Assembly: GCA_014879875.1 (NCBI GenBank)
Contig: JACSRF010000579.1
Location: forward strand, 1 to 39,011
DNA from: Anaerolinea sp.
GTDB taxonomy: Bacteria > Chloroflexota > Anaerolineae > Promineifilales > Promineifilaceae
DNA length: 39,011 nucleotides
Direction of reading: 5' to 3'
Part shown: positions 17,825-29,300 of the stretch, piece after piece
Numbering within the stretch: position 1 is the first letter of the stretch
How the letters are laid out: each line of letters opens with the position of its first letter
Program-made: the position numbers and the translations under genes
Notes under the pieces: generated by a model
What the model saw: the letters and a program-made list of their open reading frames with translations, nothing else
Told to the model about the DNA's origin: nothing
The model's database searches: none

Positions 17825-20800
17825 ATGAAAATTACCCGCCGACTGTTGCTACCAACCCTCGCTTTTATGGCCTTCGTGATCCTCACCTTGCTGTCCATCC
17901 AGGCATGGTTAGAAAACAGACGCATCACACAAAACGAGCAGGACAAACTGCAAACGCTGCAACATATTTTCGACAACCGTCTTCAGGTAGAAGAAGATTT
18001 TGCCGTTGCCCTGGCTCTCGCTTCCGCCAACAGCCTCGAAATCCAGGCAGCCTTTGCCGCTCTTGACCGCGAGGCGCTGATCGCCCTGACGCTGCCTGCC
18101 TACAAACAGTTAGACGCCCGATTCGGCATACCTCAATATCAATTTCACCTACCCCCGGCCACCTCTTTCCTGCGCCTGCACCAGCTAGATCGCTTTGACG
18201 ACGATCTCTCCAGTTTCCGCCAGACCGTCTTACAAGCCAATGCCCGACAAGAAATTGTCAGTGGTCTGGAAGTGGGACGTGGTGGCATGGGGTTGCGCGG
18301 CGTCGCGCCAGTTACCTATCAGGGCAGGCACATTGGTACGGTTGAATTTGGCGTAAATGTAGATCAACTCCTCCTTGACGCGCTCAAAGAAGAATACAAC
18401 GCCGACTGGCAAATCTTACTGCGCCGCGATCGCGCCGAACTGGCTGTCGAAGGGTTTGTCGCCACCACGCCGGGGCCTATTCCTGAACTCATCCTCCAGG
18501 CCAGTACGCTGGCAACGCCCTTGTTTAATGCACCCGACGCCTATTCTCAGGCGTTGGGCGATGAATCTGTGTCCACGCGCCAGGTTTTGCGCGATGAAGA
18601 AAACTATAGTCTCATTAGCGTCCCCTTGCACGATTTTTCCGGCGACGTGATTGGTGTGGTAGACATTTTGATTGACCGCTCAGCGCTTGCGCAAGCGCAG
18701 CAGATTCGTAATCTCGTTTTCCTTGCCAGTGTCATCGGCGCTCTTGCCATTGTCGGCTTTGGCCTGTCCTGGATTATTGGCTATGTCCTCAGGCCCGTTG
18801 GCCACCTGACAAAAACGGCCGCAGCCATCGCCTCTGGCGACCGAACAGTGTTGGCGCCAGTAAACAGCCAGGACGAGTTAGGGGTTTTGGGAACCACCTT
18901 TAACCTCATGACCGGCCAACTACACACGCTCATTGACACACTGGAAGAACGAGTTGACGCGCGTACCCACGATCTGACAATCAGCGCCGAAGTCAGCCGC
19001 AGCCTCTCCACCATTCTCGATTCTGAACAGTTGGTACAAGAAGTAGTGCGTCAGGTGCGCAATGCTTTCGGTTATTATCACGTGCAAATCTACATTTTTG
19101 ATGAAGCGGCGCAGCAGTTGCGTATGGCTGGGGGCACCGGAACGGCCGGACAAACGATGTTAGCTGCCGGGCACAAGCTGTCCCTGGGGCAAGGGTTGGT
19201 TGGACAAGCGGCGATCACCAACACCCCCATCCTCGTTCCCGACATTAGCCAGGACATGCAATGGCTGCCTAACCCTCTGCTGCCAGACACCAGGTCAGAA
19301 GCAGCCGTACCCATCAGTATCGGCGACACACGCCTCGGCGTCCTTGACGTACAACATAATGTGCCCGATGGCCTGACACAAGCCAGCGTTGACTTGTTGC
19401 AATCCATTGCCAACCAGGTAGCCATTGCCTTGCAAAATGCGTATCAGTTCGGCGAACGCCGTCGTGCTCAAGCTGAGGCATCCCGCTTTAGGATGGGCAT
19501 CGAGCAATCCAGCGAGGCGGTATTCCTGACCGACGTGCAGGGGAAGATCATGTACATCAACCCTGCTTTCACACAGATGTATGGATATGATGAGAGCGAA
19601 GCGATTGGGCAAACGCCACGCATTTTGAAATCGGGGATAACGCTCCCGGCGTACCACCAACATTTTTGGGATACCCTCCTGGCAAAACAGCCGATCCTGG
19701 GGGAGACGGTGAATAAGACCAAAGACGGCCGTTTCCTGACCATCGAAAGCGCCAACAACCCTATCATCAACGAAGACGGCGACCTGGTCGGTTTCCTCGC
19801 CATTCACAACGACGTTACCATGCGCCGCGACACAGAGGCGCAACTGGCGCGCTCCATCGCTGAACTCAACTGCCTCAACGACATCGGCCGTCAGGCTGAG
19901 AAGCAACTCCCTATCCCCGAATTCCTCACATGGGTCGCCCAGCGAATTCCCGCTGCCACCACCAACCCAGAAACCTGTATTGCCGCCATCACCCTGGGAG
20001 ACATTATCTATGGCGTCGCTGACGTGCTTTCTCAGCCCCGCCACATGGTAGAAGGGCTGCGCATCGGTGGCGAACAGATTGGCCGGCTCTACATCGCCTA
20101 CACCAACCCAACCCTTACTTTTGCCGATGCCGACAGCTCCTTCATTGGCAGCATTGGGCAGCGCATCAGCAGCTATATTGAAAGCCAACGCCTGCTGGCG
20201 CAGCTCGAACGCCGCGCCGTCGAGATGGAAATCGTCGCTCAAATTGGCACGGCCGTTGCCGCCACCCGTGATCCCCAAACCCTCCTACAAACAATGGCCG
20301 ACCTGACCAAAAAGCAGTTTGGCCTGTACCACGTCCACATCTTTTTGCTGAATGACAAGCAGGAACTGCTGCTACGAGCTGCGGGTTCCGGTGCAATCGG
20401 CCAACAGATCGTTGCCCGCAGCGCTGAACTTTCCTTACAAAACCAACGGTCACTAATCGCGCGCGCGGTACGTCTGCGGGAGAACATCGTGGTCAACGAT
20501 GTGTTAGCCAATCCCGATTACCTGGCCGAACCTTTGCTCCCAGATACACGCGCCGAACTGATCATCCCCATGATTGCCAGCGACCAGGTCTTAGGCGCGC
20601 TTGATTTACAAGCCAACGCAACCAACTTCTTTAGCGCCGACGACGTCAATATCTACACCACCTTAGCCACACAAGCAGCCATCGCCCTGCAAAATGCACA
20701 ACGTTACCTGCAAACCCAGGTCGCGCTGGAAGAAGTAAACGCCTTACAACGCGCCATGACACAAACAGGGTGGGAACAACTACGGCAGCAAGCACGCCTG

Positions 20801-21724
20801 GGCTTCACAGCCAGTTCCGCCGGTGTGACGCCGCTTGAGCCAGACGGCCGTGCCACACCAGCCACAACCGCCGTCATGGTCAGCGGCCTTACCATTGGGC
20901 AGATGGGCGTGTACCTGCCACCCGACCGCCAGCTTGCCGCCGACGAACAGGCGCTACTGGATGGCATTGCGCAGCAAGTAGGGCAGGCGCTAGAGCGGGC
21001 GCGCTTGTCAGCCGCCACGCAGCAAGCGCTGGCCGCCACCGAACAACGTCAACGCGAACTGGCCCTGCTCAATGACATGGGACGCGCCCTGACTGCCCAA
21101 ACTGACGTAGATGGTGTACTCGATGTTATCTACGAGCACATTGGCCGTCTGATGGACGCCACCAATTTCTACATCGCCCTCTACGAACCGGCGCTAAATG
21201 AGATTGAGTTTGCTCTGAACGTAACCGGCAATCAGGTAGAACGACACACCGGCCGCCGCCGCCTGGGGCAAGGGCTAACCGAATATCTGCTGCACACACG
21301 CCAACCACTGCTGCTGCCCGACAATGTGCGCGAACGCCTGGTCGCATTGGGCATTCAACCCCAAGGGCAGGAATCTGCATCCTGGTTGGGCGCGCCATTA
21401 GTTCTGGGTGAACAAGTGCTGGGGGTCATTGGCCTGCAAAGCTACACCACACCCCACCTCTATAATGAGCAGCACCGGAATCTGTTGACGGCCGTTGCCA
21501 CCCAGGCCGCCATCGCCATCGAAAACGCCCGCCTCATCGAAGCGACTGAAGAGCGCGCCAGTCAGGAACAAATGCTGCGTGAAATGACGACGCGGGTGAG
21601 TACGGCCGTGGACGCTGAAATGGTGCTGCGCACGGCCGTCGAAGAAATTGGCAAAGCATTAGGCTTAGAAGCCTTCGTCTATCTAACAGAAACCAATAGC
21701 AATGGGAATTCTGAGGCAAACTGA
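17825..21724 (+). CDS. Sensor E: dCache_3-HAMP-GAF-PAS membrane protein without output domain
   Basis: I start it at ATG 17825 (1299 aa), preceded by GAGGA; the frame extends upstream to 17699, but that stretch lies within sensor D. TM1 is at residues 7-27. The periplasmic part (about 40-290) is a dCache_3 domain, recognisable by QFHLPPATSFLRLH (about 106-119), DDLSSFRQTV and GLEVGRGGMGLRGV (about 147-160). TM2 (296-320), HAMP (about 318-370), GAF1 (about 395-542), PAS (about 556-670), a short partial GAF-like block (about 688-790), GAF2 (about 812-962), a compact GAF with TQTGW (about 972-1062), GAF3 (about 1088-1238) and the shared terminal module (about 1247-1288) follow. No kinase or cyclase domain is present. 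The next start lies one base after its stop. Confidence 0.87.
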   Translation: MKITRRLLLPTLAFMAFVILTLLSIQAWLENRRITQNEQDKLQTLQHIFDNRLQVEEDFAVALALASANSLEIQAAFAALDREALIALTLPAYKQLDARFGIPQYQFHLPPATSFLRLHQLDRFDDDLSSFRQTVLQANARQEIVSGLEVGRGGMGLRGVAPVTYQGRHIGTVEFGVNVDQLLLDALKEEYNADWQILLRRDRAELAVEGFVATTPGPIPELILQASTLATPLFNAPDAYSQALGDESVSTRQVLRDEENYSLISVPLHDFSGDVIGVVDILIDRSALAQAQQIRNLVFLASVIGALAIVGFGLSWIIGYVLRPVGHLTKTAAAIASGDRTVLAPVNSQDELGVLGTTFNLMTGQLHTLIDTLEERVDARTHDLTISAEVSRSLSTILDSEQLVQEVVRQVRNAFGYYHVQIYIFDEAAQQLRMAGGTGTAGQTMLAAGHKLSLGQGLVGQAAITNTPILVPDISQDMQWLPNPLLPDTRSEAAVPISIGDTRLGVLDVQHNVPDGLTQASVDLLQSIANQVAIALQNAYQFGERRRAQAEASRFRMGIEQSSEAVFLTDVQGKIMYINPAFTQMYGYDESEAIGQTPRILKSGITLPAYHQHFWDTLLAKQPILGETVNKTKDGRFLTIESANNPIINEDGDLVGFLAIHNDVTMRRDTEAQLARSIAELNCLNDIGRQAEKQLPIPEFLTWVAQRIPAATTNPETCIAAITLGDIIYGVADVLSQPRHMVEGLRIGGEQIGRLYIAYTNPTLTFADADSSFIGSIGQRISSYIESQRLLAQLERRAVEMEIVAQIGTAVAATRDPQTLLQTMADLTKKQFGLYHVHIFLLNDKQELLLRAAGSGAIGQQIVARSAELSLQNQRSLIARAVRLRENIVVNDVLANPDYLAEPLLPDTRAELIIPMIASDQVLGALDLQANATNFFSADDVNIYTTLATQAAIALQNAQRYLQTQVALEEVNALQRAMTQTGWEQLRQQARLGFTASSAGVTPLEPDGRATPATTAVMVSGLTIGQMGVYLPPDRQLAADEQALLDGIAQQVGQALERARLSAATQQALAATEQRQRELALLNDMGRALTAQTDVDGVLDVIYEHIGRLMDATNFYIALYEPALNEIEFALNVTGNQVERHTGRRRLGQGLTEYLLHTRQPLLLPDNVRERLVALGIQPQGQESASWLGAPLVLGEQVLGVIGLQSYTTPHLYNEQHRNLLTAVATQAAIAIENARLIEATEERASQEQMLREMTTRVSTAVDAEMVLRTAVEEIGKALGLEAFVYLTETNSNGNSEAN

Positions 21725-21725
21725 T

Positions 21726-24700
21726 ATGGAACCGACAAACACCATACAGACCAGGCAAAGTATTCGCACCAGGTTGTTAGCCCTCATCTTAGGGTTGGTA
21801 ATCTTATCAATCATCGTTATCGCCTTCACCAGCGTTAGTTCCATCTTGCGTGCCGGGCAAAATGCACAAGCCGCCAGTGACGCCATCTTACGGCAGCAAG
21901 CCACTGACTACCTGACACAGATCACCCTGGGCAACGCCCAGACAACAGCCATTGCCCTCGAAAAACTGCGCCAGGATGTAGATCATATTGCACAGTTCGC
22001 CGCCCAAATCTACAGCGCGCCAGCAGACTTCGCCACCCAAACATTCTGGCGCGCCGACGAAAATATGTCTTTGGGGCCAAATAACCAATATATCAATGGA
22101 GAAACAGACATCACCAGCGTGTTTGTCCCCAACACCAGCGTTATCAACAATTCTCTACAGACAAACATCGAATTATCCGCTTACCTGGATACTCTGATTC
22201 CGGCCATTTATGATAGCAATCCGAACACCGTTGCCATCTACCTGGTCCACAAAGATGAAATTACGCGCCTATATCCAAACATCAATTTGGGTTTCATTGT
22301 GCCACCTGATTATAAGGCAACAGAAGATATCTTCTTCACGGTAGGCAATCCTGCCAACAATCCAGAACGGCAAGTAGTATGGACGCCAATCTACGAAGAC
22401 CCCGCTGGGCAAGGGCTGTTGGTAACGGCCGTTGCCCCCATTTACACCACCCAGAACGAATTTGTTGGCATTATCGGCATTGACTTAAGCTTAAACGATC
22501 TAACCGCCGCCATTGAAGACACAGCCCCCATCGCTGGCGGATACTCCTTTTTGATTGATGAAACAGGAATGTCCATTGCCCTGCCCGCACAAGGATACCA
22601 GGACATCTTGGGGACCGCCCTGCCCGACGGCGTATCCGGAACCGGCGCCGACCTGGGTAACGTCAGCAGCGCATTTGCACCGGTGTTAGCCAACATGCGC
22701 AATGGGGAAACCGGATTCCAGGCAGTTAACGTCAGTAGACGAGAACTCTTTGTGAGCTACACACCACTATCCGGCACGAATTGGAGCATTGCCAACGTCG
22801 TTGCCGCCGAAAACATGCTGCAAGCCGCTGCCGTCCTACAAACAGAAATCCAAACCTCCACTCAATCTCTGATTGCATCCCGCATCCTTCCTACCAGTGT
22901 GGCAATTCTCATACTCGCTGTCATTATTGGCCTTTTGGCAGCTAATCGTTTACTGGCGCCCATTCAAAACCTGGCTGCTGCCGCACAGCAAATTGGCGCC
23001 GGCAATTGGCAGCAAACTGCATCCATTGCCCCAGAAGCCAAACGAGCGGATGAAATAGGTGTATTGGCCAAAGCCTTTACCAGCATGATCGATCAACTAA
23101 AGGAATTGATCAATTCCCTAGAACAAGGTGTTAAAGAACGGACACAGGCATTAGAAACCAGCGTTGAAGTCAGCCGCAGCCTCTCCACCATTCTTGACCC
23201 CGATCAATTGTTACGGGAAGTGGTATACCAGGTACGCGATGCTTTCAATTATTACCACGCACATATCTACCTCCTCGATGAAACAACACAACAGCTGCGC
23301 ATGGCCGGGGGAACCGGCGCCGCTGGACAAACCATGTTAGACGCCGGGCACGCGCTGGCGCTGGGGCAAGGGTTGGTTGGCAGGGCTGCCGCCACGAACA
23401 CAGCGGTTCTCGTACCTGACGTCACCCAGGAGCCACAATGGCTGCCTAACCCCTTGCTGCCAGACACCAAAGCAGAAACGGCCGTGCCCATCAGCATCGG
23501 CGACAAACTCCTCGGCGTCCTCGATGTGCAGCACAACGTCACCAATGGCCTGAATGAGGAAAACGTCACCCTGCTTCAAGCCATTGCCGATCAGGTAGCC
23601 ATCGCCTTGCAAAACGCCCGTCAGTTGACGCAAACGGAAACCGCCCAGGAACGCTTTGCGCTGGCAGTGGCCGGAACCAACGACGGTATCTGGGATTGGG
23701 ACATCCGCACCAATCAGGTCTACTTCTCCCCACGCTGGAAAGAGATGATTGGCTACACTGATCACGAAATCAGGGACGACTTTGCCGAATTTGAAAACCA
23801 CCTCCACCCCGACGACCACGACTATGTGATGCAGCAGGTAGATGATTATCTCAACGGCCGTATCCCCGCTTTCGAATTTGAATTTCGCTTCCAACATAAA
23901 AATGGTTCCTATTGTTGGATTCTGGTACGCGCCGCCCTGGTACGCGACGAACAGGGAAACCCTCTCCGCATGGCCGGTTCGCACACGGACATCACTGAAC
24001 GCAAAGAGACCGAAGAACGCAACCGTGAACGCGAAACCCTGCTGCGGACGATCATTGATTCCACCCCCGACTGGATCTTCGTCAAAGACCTGGATCATCG
24101 CTATGTGCTGGTGAACCAGGGGTACGCCAACTCCTTCCACATCCCCCCAGATGCGTTCATCGGCAAGAACGACCTCGATATCGGGTTCCCGGCCGAGATT
24201 GTGCAAGGCAACCCTGAAAAAGGGATTCGCGGCTTCTGGGCCGATGACCGGGAAATCATGAACAGGGGGCAGATGAAAATCATTGACGAGGAGCCGGCAG
24301 TTGTAGATGGCAAAGCGCGTATTCTCAATACCATTAAAGCGCCGTTGCAAGATGATGAGGGCAACGTCACCGGCATCGTCGGGTTTGTTCATGACATTAC
24401 CGACCTCAAACATGCCGAGGAAATGATTCGCCAGGAACAGGCGCGCACACAGACCTTGCTCGAATCGGTCACTGTGCCTCTGCTCATTACACGCGTGCAA
24501 GACGGCCGTTACATCTTCGCCAACCAAAACGCGGCCGACATGGTTGGCCTGCCATTAGCCGACCTGCATCAATTACAAACCGCCGACTTCTACGCCGACC
24601 CGGCCGCGCGGCAAGAACTGCTGCACCTGTTGCAAACCGAGGGGTACGTCAACAACTATGAACTACAGCTGCGGCGCGCCAATGGCACGCTCTTCTGGGG

Positions 24701-26363
24701 CCTCATCTCCTCGCGCATCTTCAACTTCCAGGGCGAAATGGCTATCGTCTCCAGCATCATTGACATCACCGCCCGGCGCGAAGCCGAAACAGCGCTGGCG
24801 CAGCGCGCGCACACCCTGCAAACCGTCGCCCAGGTCGGTACGGCCGCCGCCACCATCCTCGAACCAAATCGCTTACTGCAAGAAGTGGTAGACCTGACCG
24901 AATCACAGTTTAACCTATATCACGCACACATTTACCTGCTCAAAGAAGAAAGCAGCGCCCTGGTGTTGGCTGCCGGCGCCAACGAACCAGGCCGGATCAT
25001 GGTTGCCCGCGGTCACCAGATACCGCTGGCGCAAGAACAATCGCTGGTGGCGCGCGCCGCGCGCACCCACACTGGCGTCGTCATCAATGACGTGCAGGCT
25101 GAGCCAGGCTTCCTGCCGAACTCGCTGCTCCCCGAAACCCGCTCCGAAATGGCCGTGCCCATCATCGCTGGCAGGGAACTATTAGGCGTGCTAGACGTGC
25201 AGGCAGCCGAAGTGGAACGATTTACAGCCGATGACATCAACATCTTCACCACCCTTGCTGCCCAAATCGCCGTGGCCTTGCAAAATGCCCAACGCTACGC
25301 CGCAGCGCAGCGCGCGTTGGATGACCTGACCCGTTTACAGCGGTCTATGGCGCATGAAGGGTGGCAGGCATTTCTACTCTCCAAAGAACGTACCCTGCGC
25401 GGCTTCCACTTCGACCACAACCAAGCGCAGCCCATTTACGAAGCTGATGATATCGCTGATCTGCGCGCCGATACCCCCAGCGCCATCTCTTTGCCCCTGT
25501 CCATCCGTGGTGAAACCATCGGCCAATTAGGGCTGCGCGACCCTTCCGGCGCGCCTATTTCGCCACAGAAACAGGCGCTGCTGCAAACCATGATGCTGCA
25601 AGTGGCGGAAGCGCTGGAACGCGCCCGCCTGTCTGAACAAACGCAGTTGGCGCTCACCGAAGCAGAAACGTTGGCGCAGCTTGGCGCCAGGCTCAGCGCC
25701 GCCCAAGATTACCAGGGGATCAACACGGCCGTTTGCGACATCATCGAAACGCGCACCAATGCCACACTCGGCAGCGCCCTCTTTGAAATTGAACGAGACG
25801 CCACAGGGCAGCCAGAATGGCTGGTCATGGTTGGTTCCCAAGACCTGACGGGCAACGCGATGATGTTCCAGCGCTTACCGGTTTCGTTTACCGGCCAGGC
25901 GCCGCTATGGCTGACAACAGAAGGGCGCGCGGTATTGATCGCCGACACAGATCAGGACCCTCGTCTGAACTCGGACGAAAGAGCGATCTATCAACAGACA
26001 GAAACGCACGCAATCGTCTTCCTGCCGTTAAAACTTGGCGGGAACTGGATAGGGTTATTTGTCCTTTCCTGGCGTGAACCGGTCTCCTTTACGCCGGCCG
26101 ACGAACGGTTGTTCACGGCGATCATTGACCAGGTTGCGCTGGCGATGAACAGCATCCAACTATTAAACGCCGCCCAAACACGCGCCCACCAGGAACAAAC
26201 GCTGCGTGAAATCACCACCCGCGTCAGCACGGCCGTAGACGCCGACGCCATTTTACGCACGGCCGCCCAGGAAATCGGCCGTGCGTTTGGTCTGGAAACC
26301 TTTGTCTTCCTGGCAGACACAGCCGATCTACCTACAGAAATCACCCACACAAACGGCAATTAG
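21726..26363 (+). CDS. Sensor F: dCache-HAMP-GAF-PAS3-GAF membrane protein without output domain
   Basis: 1545 residues from ATG 21726, just after the stop of sensor E; an in-frame ATG at 21702 would overlap sensor E by 23 bases and is less likely, though GAGG at 21711 is distant for either. TM1 is at 17-41, a double Cache domain (about 50-370, with YLVHKDEITRLYPN and GIIGIDLSL), TM2 at 387-408, HAMP (about 405-460), GAF1 (485-632), PAS1 (640-760, DGIWDWDI), PAS2 (770-895, DWIFVKD), PAS3 (903-1018), GAF2 (1035-1192), a compact GAF with HEGW (1203-1302), GAF3 (1312-1480) and the shared terminal module (1488-1530). PAS2 copies that of sensor D, while PAS1 and PAS3 match those of sensor G, which makes it a mosaic. 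No output domain is visible. Confidence 0.87.
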   Translation: MEPTNTIQTRQSIRTRLLALILGLVILSIIVIAFTSVSSILRAGQNAQAASDAILRQQATDYLTQITLGNAQTTAIALEKLRQDVDHIAQFAAQIYSAPADFATQTFWRADENMSLGPNNQYINGETDITSVFVPNTSVINNSLQTNIELSAYLDTLIPAIYDSNPNTVAIYLVHKDEITRLYPNINLGFIVPPDYKATEDIFFTVGNPANNPERQVVWTPIYEDPAGQGLLVTAVAPIYTTQNEFVGIIGIDLSLNDLTAAIEDTAPIAGGYSFLIDETGMSIALPAQGYQDILGTALPDGVSGTGADLGNVSSAFAPVLANMRNGETGFQAVNVSRRELFVSYTPLSGTNWSIANVVAAENMLQAAAVLQTEIQTSTQSLIASRILPTSVAILILAVIIGLLAANRLLAPIQNLAAAAQQIGAGNWQQTASIAPEAKRADEIGVLAKAFTSMIDQLKELINSLEQGVKERTQALETSVEVSRSLSTILDPDQLLREVVYQVRDAFNYYHAHIYLLDETTQQLRMAGGTGAAGQTMLDAGHALALGQGLVGRAAATNTAVLVPDVTQEPQWLPNPLLPDTKAETAVPISIGDKLLGVLDVQHNVTNGLNEENVTLLQAIADQVAIALQNARQLTQTETAQERFALAVAGTNDGIWDWDIRTNQVYFSPRWKEMIGYTDHEIRDDFAEFENHLHPDDHDYVMQQVDDYLNGRIPAFEFEFRFQHKNGSYCWILVRAALVRDEQGNPLRMAGSHTDITERKETEERNRERETLLRTIIDSTPDWIFVKDLDHRYVLVNQGYANSFHIPPDAFIGKNDLDIGFPAEIVQGNPEKGIRGFWADDREIMNRGQMKIIDEEPAVVDGKARILNTIKAPLQDDEGNVTGIVGFVHDITDLKHAEEMIRQEQARTQTLLESVTVPLLITRVQDGRYIFANQNAADMVGLPLADLHQLQTADFYADPAARQELLHLLQTEGYVNNYELQLRRANGTLFWGLISSRIFNFQGEMAIVSSIIDITARREAETALAQRAHTLQTVAQVGTAAATILEPNRLLQEVVDLTESQFNLYHAHIYLLKEESSALVLAAGANEPGRIMVARGHQIPLAQEQSLVARAARTHTGVVINDVQAEPGFLPNSLLPETRSEMAVPIIAGRELLGVLDVQAAEVERFTADDINIFTTLAAQIAVALQNAQRYAAAQRALDDLTRLQRSMAHEGWQAFLLSKERTLRGFHFDHNQAQPIYEADDIADLRADTPSAISLPLSIRGETIGQLGLRDPSGAPISPQKQALLQTMMLQVAEALERARLSEQTQLALTEAETLAQLGARLSAAQDYQGINTAVCDIIETRTNATLGSALFEIERDATGQPEWLVMVGSQDLTGNAMMFQRLPVSFTGQAPLWLTTEGRAVLIADTDQDPRLNSDERAIYQQTETHAIVFLPLKLGGNWIGLFVLSWREPVSFTPADERLFTAIIDQVALAMNSIQLLNAAQTRAHQEQTLREITTRVSTAVDADAILRTAAQEIGRAFGLETFVFLADTADLPTEITHTNGN

Positions 26364-26393
26364 ACGCGCACACTCAAACAGAGGAAAAGCGGT

Positions 26394-29300
26394 ATGTTTG
26401 CACGAATCAAAACATTTCTAGCCCCACCAACCTTCGCCAGCGACGATCAAAATCGCATTGCGCGCATTCTCAACGTCATCCTCCTGGCCACGACGATCCT
26501 GTTGCTCATCTTCCTATTTGGGCGGTTGTTGATCGGCACCTACACATTGCAAAACGCCAATTTCTACGTTCTGCTTGGGTTGGCCTGTGTGCTGATAGGG
26601 CTGAAAGCGCTGATGCAGCGGGGGCATTTGCACATTACCGGCATCTCCACCGTTGCCAGCGCCTGGCTCGCCATTCTCTACGTCACCTGGAACGCCAGAG
26701 GGGTAGACGACACTGGCTATGCCGCCTTCATCCTCGCCATTTTAACCGCCAGCCTCGTCCTGGGATGGCGCGCTGTCTTTGTCGTTGTGGCCTTCACCAT
26801 TGGCGCCGGTTGGTCACTGGCCTACCTGGAGACGACGCGCTCACTGCCAAACCAAATCGTCAACACCCCGTATGAAGTCATGACGGACATGACCGTGATC
26901 TACGTCATGTCGGCGGTTTTTATCTATCTGCTCATCAGCAACCTGAGCAACGCCCTGGCGCAGGCGCGACAAACAAACAATGCCTTACGCAAACTCAGCG
27001 AACAACTTGAACAGCGCGTCGAGGCGCGTACTCAGGAGCTTGAACGCGCTGTCGTTGCCCTGCAAGCCAGTGAAGAACGCTTCACCCTGGCCGTTGAGGG
27101 GTCTAACGACGGTATTTGGGACTGGAACATCCAGACCGGCGCAGTTTATTTTGCTCCCCGCTGGAAAGCGATCCTGGGGCATGACGACCACGAAATTAGC
27201 AGCGATTTTGCTGAATTGAACAGCCGCCTGCACCCTGATGACCATGACCGCGTTGTTCAGGCATTGCAAGATTATCTCGAAGGACAGATAGACGCCTATA
27301 ACATTGAGTTTCGCGTGCGGCACAAAGATGGCTCTTACCGTTGGGTACGCAATCGGGGAGGCGTGCGGCGTGCGCCAGATGGCGCGCCGATACGCATGGC
27401 GGGTTCTCTCACCGACATCACCGCGCGCAAGGAATTTGAAACGCGCTTGATCCATGAGCAACAACGGGTACAAGCCATTTTAGAGTCTATCACTGTGCCC
27501 CTGCTGGTCTCGCGTGTCACCGATGGTGTTGCCTTGTATGTCAATGATGCACTGGCGGCTGTAACTGGCCTATCGGCCACCGACTTGATCGGTAAGGCAA
27601 CGCCAGATTTCTATCACGATCCGGCAGCAAGAGACTCTTTTATCACTTTATTACAAACACAAGGGTACGTTCGCAATCAGGAGGTGCAGCTGCGGCGCGG
27701 CAATGGTGAGTTATTCTGGGCGCTGATATCGGCGCGAATCATTGACTTTGAGGACCAGCCAGCCGTGATCACCACCCTTGTAGACATCACCGCGCTCCAG
27801 CAGGCGCAACAGTCGCTTGCCAAACGTGCTGTTGAATTGGCTACGGTCGCCCAGGTAGGCACGGCCGCGTCCACCACCCTCGATCCCGACGTACTCCTGC
27901 AGCAAGTTGTTGACCTCACCAAAGCCAGCTTTGACTTGTACCATGCCCACATCTATCTGCTTGAACGAGAGCAAGAGAAACTGGTCCTCACGGCTGCGTC
28001 CGGCGCAATTGGGCGGCAAATGGTGGCCCTGGGGCATCAAATCTCCCTCGCCCAAGAACAGTCAGTGGTTGCGCGCGCTGCCCGCAGCCGGCAAGGCATC
28101 ACTGTTAATGACGTACAGACAGACCCTGGTTTCCTGCCCAATCCGCTGCTGCCCAATACGCGCGCCGAAATGGCCGTACCGGTGATGATCGGGGGCCTGT
28201 TGCTGGGGGTTTTAGACGTACAAGCAGAAGAACCCGGCCGTTTCACCCAGGAAGACATCACCATTTACACAACCCTCGCCTCCCAAATCGCCGTCGCCCT
28301 GCAAAATGCGCGGCAATACGAACACACCCAAATAGCCCTGGCCGAAACTGAAATTCTGCTCAATATCGCCCAGATTACCAGCAGTTCCCTCGAACTAGAA
28401 GTCATTTTGACAGAGGTTCTCGACAGCATCCTGACAGCGACGCAATTTGAGGCCGGTTTGATCAGCCTGGTCAACCCCAAAACAGAAACCCTGGAAATTT
28501 TCAGCCATCGCCTGCCAGAACAATTTTTAGAGATGTTGCAGCAACAAGGGCTGCCCGGTACGCTCTGCGATCTGGTCTACCAACGCCAGGAACCGGTTGT
28601 CGTGCTGGACGTGACCAAAAACGCCCCGATCAACGTCACCAGCGTCATCAACCTGGGGTATCAATCCTATCAGGGCGTCCCCATCCAGGTTCGCGGGGAA
28701 ATTCTGGGGACTATCTGCATCTTCAGTAACACCCCCCTGAACGAACAAAAAACCAATATTGATTTGCTACAAGGTATTGGTCAGCAGGTCGGTTCCGCTA
28801 TCGAAAACGCCGCCTTATTTGAACAAACGCAAAAATTACTGGCGGAAACGGAAACCTTCCGCCGCCTGGTCGAAAACGCCACACAAGGTATTGGGCTTGC
28901 CACGCAATCTGGAGAATTCACCTATGTCAATCCTATCCTGGCGCGAATGCTAGAAGCAGAAAGCCCAGAAAATGTCATTGGCAAAGGGCTTGTCACCTAC
29001 CACACGGCCGTCGCCCAAGAAAAATTCCAAACTGAAATTCAGGCTGCTATGGAAGCCACCGGTTTCTGGCAAGGCGAATTGGAAATGGTTCTCCCCTCAG
29101 GGCAAATCATACCCGCGCAAGAAAGCTACTTCTTGCTGTTTGATGAAACAGACGCCATTAGCAACCTGGCTGTAATCATCACCGACATCTCCGAGCGCAA
29201 AACAGCCGAAGCAGCGCAGCAAGCCGCGCAACGGGCACAGGAAGAATTGACGGCGCAGTTGGGCGAGCGCCTGCAACAGTTAAATGTCTTGCAGCGCGCC

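Noticed and set aside
23337-24527. Long antisense open frame (396 codons), and a similar one at 19295-20278
   Set aside because: Both lie entirely opposite GAF/PAS coding sequence, show no recognisable domain, and are expected by-products of the codon bias of the + strand genes.
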